Source of the DNA: Amaranthus tricolor
Lineage: Eukaryota > Streptophyta > Magnoliopsida > Caryophyllales > Amaranthaceae
Assembly: GCF_026212465.1 (NCBI RefSeq)
Contig: NC_080062.1
Coordinates: forward strand, 9,333,237-9,397,236
DNA length: 64,000 nt
Direction of reading: 5' to 3'
Of this stretch, positions 1 through 12,913 are shown one piece after another; position 1 is the first letter of the stretch; every line of letters starts with the position of its first letter. The position numbers and the translations under genes are program-made. The notes below the pieces were generated by a model. That model worked only from the letters and a program-made list of their open reading frames with translations, did no database searches and was not told the origin of the DNA.

Positions 1-1763
1 GAGTTATAAGCATGTTTTCACCTCTTAATTTCATGTATAATAACCTCTGAAAATATCAGTTCAGATTGAAAGAATATATGTTTATCCATAAAATAGAGTT
101 TTCACTCACGAATATGCGTTTGTAAAAGTGTGTTTGAGTCAACACCTATAAAGCTTGATCCAATGAGCAAATGCAAAAATCATCAAAGTGAAGCTACAAA
201 AGGTTTTGCCTCATCAAAAAAATCAAAATGGTCATTCAAATATAAAAGTGCTCGAACAAGCAAACAAGTGCTCGAAAGAGAACAATGTTGCTCGAACAAG
301 CATATTAATGCTCGAATGAGCATTAACTCGTTTTGAGCTTATTTCACTTTGCTTCATTCTTACTTCTTATGTTTAAAGCACTTGGACATAAAGTTATAAA
401 CTTTATGTCCCACTTTATTTATCGTATAAGAGATATGTCCTAACTTGCTCTGCATCTTTCAACATGTACAATGTCCAATTATCAGAAGCTAATCTTCTAA
501 TGTTATTATTACAGCCACCTAGCAAACACTCTATATATTGCACAACACAAATTACCATTAAATTTTACAAAAAAGAAAAAAATAGATAAACATTGGGTTG
601 GAACCAACTCAATCAAAAGCTTAAACTGATGGTTGAGGCCCCAAAATATGTTATATACTCTAACATATACAAGATTGATTACTGAGTTTCTATTCTTACT
701 AGGGTTATGTTCCTAATCTTATTAGGATTGTTTTTCTATTCATTAGGTTTGGTTTTCCTATACTTATTGGGATTGCTCACAGTCTTTATGGTTTTTCTCT
801 TATTCTTATTAGGGTTATTGGTCTTGTATGGTCATTTCTATACAAAAGAGTCTCTACTATGAGAATCATGGATTAATCTAGTAGATGACGTTCCTTTCAT
901 TGCTTGTGACAAGTATTTGATTTTCACCACATAAAAAAAATAATCTCATATCTCTTATTGGAGAGAAAACATTCTAGAAAGCCATTCATGTTCTTGATAT
1001 TATATTGAAAATTATTCTCGTGCCTGGTGGACATAGCTCCTACGCTGATATTGAACCATATAAATCTTTGGGTTTTTTCTCTATACATTGTTGATTATTG
1101 TTTTATTATATATCTCTTTATTGATTTGTGATTTCGCATGATATATTTCCTCTCCCGTAGCAATATTGTCTCATATTTTTTTTAGCTCTATTTATCAATT
1201 TGTCTTAATTACCAAAGTGTTCTAAATTTGTAAGTAAAAACATATAGCTAATTAAATAAAATTTTATTTAATGTATCTCAATTTAAATTTTAGTAATATT
1301 ATTATTTATAGTTTTAAATACGCATAATTTAAGGTATTAAAAATTTTAATTGGAGGGAGTATCAAACAATAGAAGCTTGTCATCTAGACCTAGTGCAACG
1401 CAAAGCATTGTAATGAAATTTCCACTTTTTAAAGATGTCAAACATAGCATAATATATTCCCTTCAATAGTATGGTTCTCTTCTCTTTCTAAGATGCATAT
1501 TATTACTTATTACTTATTACTTAATCTCTCTTATTTTACGCCTGTAAAATTTAGTGGAAAGGTAAATTAGGTTGAAGAATAAGACAGAAACAAAGATATG
1601 ATAGAAATAAGTGGTTAAAATAGAAAGAAAGTATAAATTTGTATATATATGAGATTAAAAGAAAGAGAGTGAAACCACTATCAAAAAAAATAAAGTGCAA
1701 AATCAATGAAACAAATTAAAATGAAAAGTGGTACATAAAGATACTGAGAGTATATCACACCTC
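1..1763. other. Upstream intergenic region of CCD8
   Basis: No coding gene is supported here. It is AT-rich and holds a four-unit 20-bp tandem repeat (249-328) and, at about 600-1130, a segment that reads like a decayed LTR: repeated 'ctattCattaggNtt' phrases, then a stretch ending in a TATA-like 'atataaatc' and T-rich tail. I could not find a partner LTR or a target duplication, so the LTR reading is weak. Confidence 0.4.
249..328. repeat. 20-bp tandem repeat, four units
   Basis: TGCTCGA recurs at 249, 269, 289 and 309, an exact 20-bp period. The core is TGCTCGAA followed by a variable half (acaagcaaacaag, agagaacaatgt, and so on). This is a short minisatellite of unknown origin. Confidence 0.75.
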
Positions 1764-1771
1764 TATAAATA
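1764..1771 (+). promoter_or_regulatory. TATA box of CCD8
   Basis: TATAAATA lies 81 bp before the CCD8 start codon in the context CTCTATAAATACTCC. That predicts a transcription start near 1795-1800 and a 5' UTR of about 50 nt. The assignment rests on consensus and spacing only. Confidence 0.65.
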
Positions 1772-1851
1772 CTCCTAATTTTCATTCCCCTAATTGCATA
1801 TGCATATTGTGTTTCATCTATTGCTTAGCTTGAATTTATAACCTCTTTGAT

Positions 1852-1965
1852 ATGGCATCCCTTGCGTTTCATGCAACTAATTATGTATTTACAAGCTCAT
1901 CATCAACAAAAATATCACAAAATTCATCTAATCATGAAGGTGATGCTAAAAATAATATGAGTAGA

Positions 1966-2008
<43 letters not shown>

Positions 2009-5000
2009 GTAATAATAATAATAATAATTTATTGTTTATGGGTAATAAGCAAAGCTTAATGAGTAATAGCTTCAAGTTGAAGGCTAATAATGTGGCCACT
2101 AGATTTCCTCCTTTGATTGCTTCTCCTACACCAAAAAAAGGTGAAACAAACAATGGTGGCAAACTATCTGCATGGACAAGCATTAGACAAGAAAGATGGG
2201 AAGGTGAACTTCTTGTGCAAGGTCAAATACCCTCTTGGCTGGTATGTTTTTTCTATTTAATTATAATTAATATTTATTTGATCTAACCCATTCAATTTTA
2301 TTTCATATTCATTTTTTTTATTTATATATTTCGAATTATAATTTTGTTGTGAAAATTTTTCATATGCTTGATAGTGATTTTTAGTTTTTTTTATTCTAAA
2401 CATATTTTTGTTGAAATTATAATGAGATTGAGAAGAGGGATATTCGAATAAAAAACTTAATTAATGATTATAATCCTAATCTTATTTATCGTTTTAAGTA
2501 ATAATTATAACTAATTAACTAAAATTATGGAAGTATAATCCCACTATTTTTATCCACTGTCCTACTAAGAAGGTTATTTATTTTTTTAAGTTAGTAATTC
2601 ACTAAAATAAAGTAATTAACTAAAATAATCAGTTTTAAAATATTTTCTTTAAAATATTAAAAAAGGTGTCTTTGCTTATTAAGGGCATACCTTCTATGAT
2701 GACACTGATAAATTTACACTAAATTCTTGATAATACTTCTTCCTTCAAGGAGTAGTTTGTATTCTTGCAAATTTTCAAACCTTTTTTTCTTCCTTTCTAA
2801 ATATATAAGCAAACTATATATATTTATTTGACTTTTTCTAAACTTTTAATTATTATAATTGTGGTGAAATCAAACCCCTTATGAAAAAAGTTGAAGAAAA
2901 ATCGTCTTACTAATAGATTAATTTATTATTGTCTACTCTTATTATTAATGGCACATCTTCAATAATTATCACTTTAATAAAATACCTAACATCATATTCT
3001 TTCAAAAATAATATTATATAATTTTTTAAAATTAAAAATAATCATTCAATATATTAAGTTATGCAGTGCTAATAATATTAGATTTAAAATTTTTACAAGT
3101 ATTTAAAAAAAATTATGAACAACATTTATTTTATGGGTGGTATTAATTTACCGAGTTTTATGTAGCCGTCCTTATAATCATTATGCCTGCTATATGGAGA
3201 AGAATGTTGTCTATCAAAACAAATGCACGATCAATATAAACTATTATATTATTCATACAAATTCTTGTGGGAGTAAATCTCATCGTGACATGTTCTGGTT
3301 TAAATAGTTTAATTAATATAATTATTAGTATATGAGATCTTTATTTTGAGTTTGCTTTTTGGAGTTGTATTATTATTTAAGTTAATCACTTTGTACACAT
3401 ATTTTATTACCTTAATGATGAATTATTAAAATAAAATTTGGTATTAATAATTTAATTTTTCACCCATTAGTTTTGAATAATCTCATCTTTATATTATTTT
3501 CTAATAGTCGGTCTTCTGAGAGATCGTCTTTTTGAGAAATATCTCTCAGGCCCAACCCATTAAACCTTAATGTCCACCTACTGTATCCTTAATGCCTACT
3601 TACAATATACTCAATGCCCACCGAAAAGTGCTTAAAATACCTACTTACAGTATTCCTAATGCCTGCCGAAAAACTTAGCCTACTAGCATACTTACCATAT
3701 CCTTATTGCCTACTTATCGTATCTTTAATGTCAATTTACAATATACTTAATTTGCACCCAGTAAGTACTTAAGTATTTACAATATTGTAAATGTCTACTT
3801 ACATTATTCTTAATGTCTAACGAAAAACTTACTTTATATTTTCCTTTTTGGATAAACCCAATTAGAGATGGTCTCTCACAAGAATTTATGATTTCTAATG
3901 ATCTAATCTTAAACATACATTTGTCCAAAACATGCCATATTGCTAATAATTGAGTATGGTATCGGAAAACTAAAATAAAGATTAGATTATTCACAGTGAA
4001 CTAGGGTAAATGTTAAATCATTAAAAAATAATTTAAAAGTATAATTATTCACAGCGACAAGTAAAATGTTAGATTATTAATGTCAATTAAAAAAAATAAT
4101 AATACATGTTTATTTGCAGGAGGGAACATATCTACGCAATGGGCCAGGTTTATGGCATATAGGAGACTACAATTTCAGGCACCTCTTTGATGGTTATGCT
4201 ACCATTGTCAAGCTTCATTTCCAGGACGGACGGCTGGTTGCCGGTCACCGACAGCTCGAATCGGAGGCCTATAAGGCGGCCAAAAACAACCGGAAAATAT
4301 GTTATAGGGAATTTTCTGAAACCCCTAAACCTAAAAATTTTCTGGCTTATATTGGTGATTTGGCCAACCTTTTCTCTGGTGCTTCTCTCACTGATAACGC
4401 TAATACAGGTAAATATATAGCATATTCCTCTAATCCTTAACAATCTAAATTATAAAAATCATAGTAGTATATATTACAATTTTATACATCAACATAAATT
4501 TAATAACAAGATTACTCATAAATATATTTTAATGTTATGTATTTATATTTTAATGTAACTTTTAATTGTGAGTTTTTTAAAAATTCTAAAAAATTAATAT
4601 TTAAAAAGTATATATTAAGACGAGTCTATTAAAATCTTATATGAATATGTTTTTTGATATAAATCAATGAGAAATCATAGTCAAAGCTTAATGCTAAAAT
4701 TCGTAAATTTTATTTGAGAAAAAAATATGAAAATGGAGAGTAATATGTTTTTTACTCGCACATATATGGAACTATAATATTTGTAACGTTATGTATTATT
4801 TATGATTTAATACTATTTTAGTTACTACTATAGTATAGTTTATAAAGTTTAATAATCTAGCAGCTAGTCTTTTGAGAAACCGTTTCTTTAAAAGACATAT
4901 CTCAAGCCTAGCTAACCTATCAAAGATTTATGCCTACTTATCGTATTCATAATGCCTACTTACATTATTTATTAATGCTTACTTTCCGTGTCCTTAATAC

Positions 5001-8000
5001 CTACTTTCAATATCTTAAATGTTACTTACATCATACTTAATGCCTACTTACAATATTTTACAAAATATATAATAGGTCGGCCTAATAAAAAATAATCTCT
5101 GAAAGAGACCGTCTCTCATAAGAATTTGTGATAATCTAGACTGTACACTACTATATTTTATAAGCTACATGCATTTCTACTCATAATATGTTAAGATAAT
5201 TAATATCCATATATTGTTATATGCTTGTATATGTACTTCATATTTTTATGTAATAGGATATGGTCACGTATATCATTTTATAATATCTGTCCCAAAATAA
5301 TAAAGTATATGTAACACATAAGCGGTGAAGCTCTTGGTTGCAATGTTACCTCAAAATTATATTAAAGAAATATATTTGTGGGTGATTTAGTTTTAGAATT
5401 TTCTTAAATCTACGCTTAATTCATAATAATTGTTGGTGTCGTTGTTAACATAACAAAGATGTTCTAATACCCTAAACTCCTGTTAATTTTTATCTTTACC
5501 TAAAAATATTTTGGCAATGCTAATATGAAAATGTCTAGCCTCCTATCATTTAAAGTCCTACTCCACGTTTACAGAGCATTAACTATCAACTTAGATTTAA
5601 GATCAAGATCTCATAATATATTAAATACTTTATTATTACGTCAAGAAATCATCACAACCAAACATTTAAGCTCAATATGAAAGGTTCATATCATGTTATA
5701 TATTCAATTAGAAACACTTTTTCTAAAGAAAAATACTTTTGGAAATGACATTCTATAACTAGAGTGGTGCATTCAACTTACAACCCGTTTGGTAATCGAT
5801 ACTAAACGGTGAGAATGAGAATGATCTGTATGTAGTATAAATTTTCATGATATTTATTATGTCAATCTCATGGTAAACAAAGTTTGAACATAAAATTTTT
5901 TTTTCACAATTTTCCATTCATTAGCATATAATACTACATTTTTAAATGATAATACATTGGAATGAATTTTCTGAAGAAAATGAGATTATTAAAAGACAAT
6001 AGGCAATATGACTATTAAACTTGTCAAGAGATATTCCTATTAAAATTATACTAATTTTTTTATCATCATTTCTAATATTTAATACCGATTGACATACATA
6101 ACGTTAATGTTATAAAATTTATTATTTATTTTTTTTTGTATGCAGGAGTTGTGAAACTTGGAGATGGACGAGTGGTATGCCTAACAGAAACACAAAAAGG
6201 GTCAATAATAATTGACCCTAACACATTGGAAACGTTGGGAAAATTAGAGTTTAATGACCCTTTTGAAAGGCTACTTCTACACTCTGCTCACCCTATTGTA
6301 ACCCAAGATGAACTGTTGACTTTGCTCCCTGATTTAGTCAACCCTGGATATTTAGCGGTCAGGATGAAAGCAGGATCTAATCTACGGCGAGTGATTGGAA
6401 GAATTAATTGTCGAGGTGGGCCCACACCTGGGTGGGTCCACTCTTTCCCTGTGACTGAGAATTACATAATTATCCCTGAGATGCCCTTAAGATATTGTGT
6501 CAAGAATTTGTTAAGGGCTGAACCAACCCCTCTTTACAAGTTCCAATGGCTCCCTGATTCTAAGGCTTTTCTGCATGTAATGTGTAGATTTAGCGGCTCC
6601 TTGGTACGTAACTCTCCTATCACCCTCCGTGTTTGTTTGGTACTAATTAAATGATGATCGGTCTTACTATTAGTGATGGATTTATCATTTCAAAAATGGA
6701 GTCGTCTTTGAAATTAACTACATATTAAGCTGATAAAAAGAATTTGAAGAGTTCATATCATATTTACTTCTGATATTCAATATACTTCTTTTGGGTTTTA
6801 ATAGTTGCTACAGTTCCTATAGCAACTATTATTTATCAACTGGTCTTAGTTGATATATATTTCCCCATATATAATGTAAAACATAATCAAGTGGGATCTT
6901 GTTTGATTCGTCTTAATGAACATTTTCATAATATTAACTTTTTAGAATCTTTTATCATATGAAATTAAAATATTAATTAAGAATAAAATCATGCATTAGA
7001 TAACGTGAAAAACAAAAGTGTAGAAACTATTAAAAACCAGAAGAAGTACAATTTTTCTTAAAAATTTCTATTGAGGAAATGATCACATCTGATCCTACAT
7101 CAGTGATTTGTTGAAAAGTTGACTAGTATGTTAGTTTGGTGGTTACTTTTCTGACTATCATGTGGTTTTGAAAATGAAACTCATTAAGTTTGTGTATAGT
7201 GAACTTTTCTCTTAAGTGGGCATGTACAAACAAGCTTACTAGTGATTGTGGGCTTGTCTACGTGAGCCCATAAAGCTTTGTAAATTTATTATCACTAATT
7301 CTTAAATAAGACAGTCGCATGGTGGGACAATCTCAATTGGGCTGGCCCAATATACATTTTTTATGTTAAAGTAATCACTTATAATTTTAAAATAATCGCT
7401 ATTTATAGTCTTAGAGTGATTACTCATACCCTTAAAACAATTATTTACGATCTTAAAGTAATCAATTAAAAAAATAAGCTAATTATATGGGTCCATCTCA
7501 CGGTAAGACGGTCTCATATAAAACGAGCTGATTCATTATAAGTTGTAATTTATGATGGGACTAGAACATTAGTCACATATCATTACTTTTGGCCTATAGG
7601 AATAGAACACAAATCTCAAATGACACGGTCTCACGGTGAGACCATTTCTATTAAATTGGGTTGATGTACACTTACAGTCTTAAGTGACCACTTATAATCT
7701 TTAACTGATCACTTATAAACTTCAAATGGTTCCTTATAATTTTAAAGTAATCACTTACTTGTAACTTTAGTCTGATCACTAACAATCTTAATCTTATCAC
7801 TAATTAAAAAATAGGGTGATGCCCGTCTTATAATAAGACGGTCTCAAACAACAAGACTTATTAGAATATAAAAGGGTTATTATGTTATATAATTAGACAC
7901 GTTCTTTTTGCAACAGAATTAAGCAAGAAAGTGGTTTTCCTTGTGGCATTACATGCGTAGCCATTTACGTTGTATAATAATCGTTACTCTTTTGTTCTTT

Positions 8001-11000
8001 ATTCTTTAGAGTTAACTATATAATTCTATTTATAATTTAGTTGTATTCCAAAATATTAATACAAAGTAGTGAAAGAATAAGAAGTACAAAAAACAAATGA
8101 TTGGTAGAAAATGAAAATAAAAATAATAGTACGAAGCTAGGATAAAAATGAGTGTAAAGGAGAGGATGAGATTAGAATAATACTTGAGACTACTGTCAAA
8201 AAAATATAAGATAAAAACACGTATCTTAGATTATTATGATTATATATATATAGTACTCCTAACTTATTTTATTGAGATAATTAATTAAGGAATATATATT
8301 TTCTTTATTTGTTTTCTTTAAATTTATACTGTATGACTAAATTGTATTCGTATATTGATGATGGTAGGTGACAACGGTAGAAGTGCCACTATTTTTGACA
8401 TTCCATTTCATAAACGCATATGAGGAAACAGACGAAGAAGGGAACGTAATTGCAATCATTGCAGATTGTTGTGAGCATAATGCAGACACTTCTATTCTCG
8501 ACAAACTACGGCTTCAAAATCTACGAACCTCTATAGGCCAAGATGTTCTTCCTAGTGCAAGGTATATATATATGTTCAAAATCATATTCGCTAGTGACTT
8601 TACCACGTATATAGGTGACATGTTATAAGAAAAAATATTACCATCAGTAAAAAAAACTATTAAAAATATATTATCTATGCTATTTAAGAGTATAAGTCTC
8701 TACTTCAAGTTGTTTTTTCCTATGATGTTGATCTTGAACATGCACCATGACATAACTTGCTTTTAGAGGATTTAGTGACATTTATTAGACTCTTTAGCAG
8801 CATAATATAAAATCAAACACTAAAGCTTTTTGCGACATGAGATCTAGTAATATTTCTCATAAATGTCACTATAGACTATAGTGAAATTACATATACCACT
8901 AAAGACCAAATAAAGTGTCGCTAAATCATTTTATAGTGGAATCTAAGATAAAAACCAGTAATTATTACACTAAAAATATTAATTAGTGGCATTTTTTTAA
9001 ATGCCACTAAATCCAATGCCGTGAAAAGTTAAATTTGTTGTAGTGATATTAGTTATTTCCCCACAATATATTACTATCAAAAGTGAAAAAAAAAACTATT
9101 TCATTGATTTAAACATATTTTGTGCATATTGCTTGAAAACACGTTTATTCTTTGTAATTCCATATATATCAGTCTGTTTAGTTGTTAGAATTAATTTGGT
9201 AATGCGAAGTTGATCATAAAAAAACTATTTACATTTCTTATTACCACTTAATACAACATTTCAAATGATAACGCATTAAAATGAAATACTACGAGCATAA
9301 TTATTAAAATTGTTTGTTATTTTGATATGTACTATCAGACAGGAACGTTTGCAATATAATTAAGATTCGAAAAGGGACCAGAAATTGAGTTTTTGTTATT
9401 TATTTTGATGTTATACACGATATATATAATAACATTATTGCATTATTGAGAACAATTTGTTATAAATTAAATATGAAATGACATATAAAATGATATGTAT
9501 ATGTATGGCGTATAAAATAGAAAATGATGTACATGTATAATATGATATATACAGGGTTGGCAGATTCAAAATTCCGATGAACGGGATGCCATATGGGAAG
9601 CTAGAAGCTGCAGTGGACCCAGAAGAGCATGGTAGAGGCATGGATATGTGCAGCATTAACCCTTCTTACTTGGGTATTAAATACCGTTACGCTTATGCCT
9701 GTGGAGCTCGTCGCCCTTGTAACTTTCCTAACACTCTTACTAAGGTACCAAAATTATACTTTTTTTCTTTTTAAAATACTTGTTCGTGGTTATGATAAGT
9801 TGTGTAGAAAATTATCACTATTAATAACAAGTATGTTGAAATGGAGGAAATACTCTTTTTCTCCTTTTAATTTGCTATAACTGAAGTGTGCATCTTTATT
9901 ATTTAACTTTGGTTGAAAATAAATTTAAAATATGATAAAACTACGAGCAGATAAAAGCATGTAATTTTATGATGATTGACTTTATTTTTTTTTAAATTGT
10001 TATATTGATTGCATTTGAGAATCAATAACTATATTTAAAATTACCCGATGAAAAAGGAGATTAAATCTGTGATTGAGATGAGCACAAACTTATTGTCAAA
10101 ATAGAAATCTAGCTTAATCAATGAGGAAAATCAACTAAAAAACTAGGATAAATGTAGAGCCTAAGGCCCTCTTTTAAATTAAAATCATAGTACAGAATTT
10201 AATTTAACAATATACTAATATATTCTAAAACATTAACTATTAGTTTAAATTTTTAATTGAGCTGTTCAATTTAACAATTAACACTTAACACGCAAAATGT
10301 ATTATGAGATGGAGTGGTTAGCAATTAGCATATATGACCCGACCAACTTCCCCATGCTTTTCGGCCCCACCAGCCAAGGCTCTTGAGTCGTATTACAGCC
10401 CAATGTATTTTTTACTAATTTACTCTTTTAAATTTACATCATATAACTTTAAAAAATATCACATCTTTAAATCATATGATGTTCTCTGGTTTTACGTATT
10501 AGATGATTAACAAGATAGAAAACATTACATGACTGCCATTATATACCAATCAACATTTGCATCTGTTGTATACGTAAGGCTATTCAGAGATTCTGTATAA
10601 TTAAAATATTCTTAAACGGTTTGGTTTTGACAATTATCTAAAGAATTCATTAATTAACTTTAGGTCGGGTTTGGTAATAAGTTTTATATTGTTATTCTCA
10701 AATTTTTAACTTTAATTATATATTTTAAAAAATAATAAGAAACTTAACTTAAATTTAAATTTAAATTTTTTTATTTGTTAAATACTAAATATGAACAAAT
10801 TTAAATTTCTAAATGAAATTATGTATATGCATGTTGTAGATTGATTTAGTAGAAAAGAAGGCCAAAAATTGGTACGAGGAAGGTGTTGTGCCTTCTGAGC
10901 CATACTTTGTACCTCGTCCTGGAGCAACTGAAGAAGACGATGGTACGTTTTGTAGCTTTTGAACTTTTTATAACTGTGGATTTGTTTCGCAAATGACTGT

Positions 11001-11385
11001 TGGCTGAAGTTATAGAGTGGTTTGACCCGTTTAAAGGATCGATTGACTTGTTAGTTGTTGTAAGTAAACTATTTAAGTTAATTTTATTCGATGTTTGTTA
11101 AAAATTATTAATTAATTATTGGCCGATTATTAGAAGAAAAAATAGCAAAGTAGCAAAGTGGTTGAAAAAGCTGCTTACTATAGGTTTTTGGCTTTGACTT
11201 TAAAACACTTAAAAAATAACGTTTTTCTAGCTTATAATAATTCATCAAATATTTTTTGACTGTTTGACCAAATAAAAAGAAAAAAACAAAAGCTAACTAA
11301 AATTGTAAGTGAAGAATAATTATTTACACTAAAAGGCTTAAAATCACAATAACATTCTTTTATTCTAGTTATTTAATTCAAAAGC

Positions 11386-11461
<76 letters not shown>

Positions 11462-11639
11462 AAATTAAAATTGTTTAATGAATGATATAGGAGTGGTAAT
11501 ATCGGTAGTTAGTGGAAAGAATGGAGAAGGATATGCACTACTTCTTGATGGTTCTACCTTTGAAGAGATTGCAAGAGCCAAGTTCCCTTATGGTCTTCCT
11601 TATGGTCTACATGGATGTTGGATTCCTAGTATGGATTAA
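1852..11639 (+). CDS. CCD8: Carotenoid cleavage dioxygenase 8 (carlactone synthase)
   Basis: Seven exons: 1852-2241, 4120-4408, 6146-6603, 8368-8561, 9555-9744, 10840-10942, 11491-11639. All introns are GT-AG and all phases agree, giving 590 aa. The family enzyme (MAX4/D10/RMS1) is a plastid non-heme Fe(II) dioxygenase that converts 9-cis-beta-apo-10'-carotenal to carlactone, the strigolactone precursor that controls shoot branching and symbiotic signalling. Diagnostic segments are GTYLRNGPGLW just after the exon 1-2 junction, LTETQKGSIIIDP, and the C-terminal GLHGCWIPSMD. The four expected iron-ligand histidines are visible as H275 (SAHP), H325 (VHSFPVTENY), H392 (FHFINAYEE) and H582 (GLHG). 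The first ~60 residues are Ser/Asn-rich with few acidic residues, as in a transit peptide, and contain N13-S-N6 (residues 40-59). The protein is slightly longer than the ~560-570 aa usual for the family because of that run. Introns 1-3 contain MITEs. I am sure of the CCD8 family; CCD7 and NCED do not fit the GTYLRNGPG context and C-terminus as well. Confidence 0.95.
1969..2028 (+). repeat. (AAT)n microsatellite coding for poly-Asn in CCD8
   Basis: Thirteen AAT codons, one AGT (Ser), then six AAT codons, all in frame within exon 1. Nearly pure codon repetition means the tract can change length by slippage without breaking the frame. Confidence 0.95.
3505..3892. mobile_element. MITE, 'gagagaNcgtct' family, in CCD8 intron 1
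   Basis: The left end reads GTCTTCTGAGAGATCGTCT and the right end GAGATGGTCTCTCACAAGAAT, which are inverted relative to each other. The interior is a degenerate tandem array of ~20-28-bp phrases such as 'cttaatgcctacttac'. The same ends recur at 4862-5135 and 55922-56052. The superfamily is not assigned. Confidence 0.65.
4862..5135. mobile_element. MITE, same family, in CCD8 intron 2
   Basis: It starts with GTCTTTTGAGAAACCGTTTC and ends with GAGACCGTCTCTCATAAGAA. The interior repeats 'aatgcctacttac', as in the intron 1 copy. Ends and interior make it a second, diverged copy. Confidence 0.65.
7300..7530. mobile_element. MITE-like element A, CCD8 intron 3
   Basis: It begins near TAAGACAGTCGCATGGTGGG and ends near CACGGTAAGACGGTCTCATA. 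The interior consists of repeated 'taatcacttataattttaaa' phrases. It shares ends and interior style with the neighbour at 7620-7860, so the two are copies of one family. Confidence 0.55.
7620..7862. mobile_element. MITE-like element B, CCD8 intron 3
   Basis: It begins with GACACGGTCTCACGGTGAGA and ends with AATAAGACGGTCTCAAAC, giving inverted GACGGTCTCA-like termini. The interior repeats 'tgatcacttataa'. It is the second copy of the family at 7300-7530. Confidence 0.6.
8740..9046. mobile_element. Possible CACTA-type MITE in CCD8 intron 4
   Basis: The right end, AAATTTGTTGTAGTG, is the complement of CACTACAACAAATTT, a typical CACTA-like terminus. The interior is rich in 'tagtg / cacta' phrases such as 'gccactaaa' and 'tagtggcat'. 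The left boundary is not clear, so the call is tentative. Confidence 0.35.
11390..11460. repeat. (TTA)n microsatellite in CCD8 intron 6
   Basis: About 23 uninterrupted TTA units, ending roughly 30 bp before the last exon's acceptor site (AG at 11489-11490). Its closeness to the polypyrimidine/branch region could make length changes relevant to splicing, but no effect can be read from the sequence. Confidence 0.9.
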
Positions 11640-11673
11640 ATTTTAATTACAATTATACTTTATAATAATATAC

Positions 11674-11732
<59 letters not shown>
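11674..11732. repeat. (AT)n microsatellite downstream of CCD8
   Basis: About 29 AT units starting 35 bp after the CCD8 stop codon, probably within the 3' UTR. Confidence 0.9.
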
Positions 11733-11737
<5 letters not shown>

Positions 11738-11739
11738 CT

Positions 11740-12913
11740 ATTTATATTTTAATATTTTTGAAGCTACAAGCTTAAGTTAGCTAGCTATCACCTTATAAAA
11801 TAACATACATATGTGGTAGTTACAAGGTATAGTTTTCAATTATGTTTGAAAATTGTACATAGTAAATATAAATGTACATAATTAAACTAGGTCTTGTATG
11901 TAAGTTTTTATATATGTAAGTTTTTTTTGAAAAATAGTACAATTAAAAAAGCATAAAGTAATTTTATAGTATGTTCTCATTTGCACTTCCTTCGTATTTT
12001 ATTCATGTTATTTTGCTACGTTGTTCTTTCGATTGAAAAATAAATTTTGTTAGTTGTTACAGACAATAAAATTAAAAAAAATTAAGTGGTTGAATTATGT
12101 AAGTAAGATGAATAATGAATTAGAGTTTGAAGATGAAATTAAGAGAAAATATGACTTCGTCCCGAACTATAAATATAGAGTATGTGAACTTATCGTCAAG
12201 GGATTCTATAAATTGTAGAGGTTCAATATCATGCTCTTAAGAGAGAATTAGTGACGTGAAATCTTGTTTGAATTGTGTAATCGTATACTTTCATAATGTT
12301 AAATTTTTAAAAATTTATAGTAAAGCATAGTTTATATAAATGATCAAAATTATGCACTAGATTGCGTAAAAATTAAAATGTAATAAGTATAATGGAAAAG
12401 ATGTAGTATTTATTAAATTTATTAACATTAGTCTAATAAAATTGTTGTTTTCAAAATTGTTTTAAATGTATTGTTATTTATATTTTTTAAAATGAACATA
12501 TTATTTTTTTGTACTATAAAAGTCAATAATGGCATTATTATACTATCAAATTGGAGGAATAACTTTTTATTAAAAAGGCATCTATACATTTTTTAAAATA
12601 GATGTAAGGGATTTTAATTTTTATTTTCGAAATAGTTATATATAAGTATAAATTACCTCAATGCATGTAATGATGATGGAATACCAAAGCCCTAAAAAAA
12701 ACAATGTGGAACCACCGTGTATCCCTCTGAAGTGATGGTCGTATAATCTGCCGGCATCGTCATACTTTAGACTATTAGGGTGAAGGTCGGCCATCATCTA
12801 TCCAATTATTTTCAAAAATTTTAATAAAAAAAATGGCATTGTACATATAAGAATTTAGCTTTTATTTTAACACTACGTTTTAACACGTTATTTGTTGAAC
12901 TCTCTATCGACAT
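11740..12913. other. Intergenic, CCD8 3' flank
   Basis: AT-rich sequence with no supported gene. The first few hundred bases probably contain the CCD8 3' UTR and polyadenylation region; no single convincing signal stands out. Confidence 0.5.

Noticed and set aside
1932..2183. Leu-rich open frame on the - strand
   Set aside because: It is the complement of the CCD8 poly-Asn codon repeat and overlaps real coding sequence.
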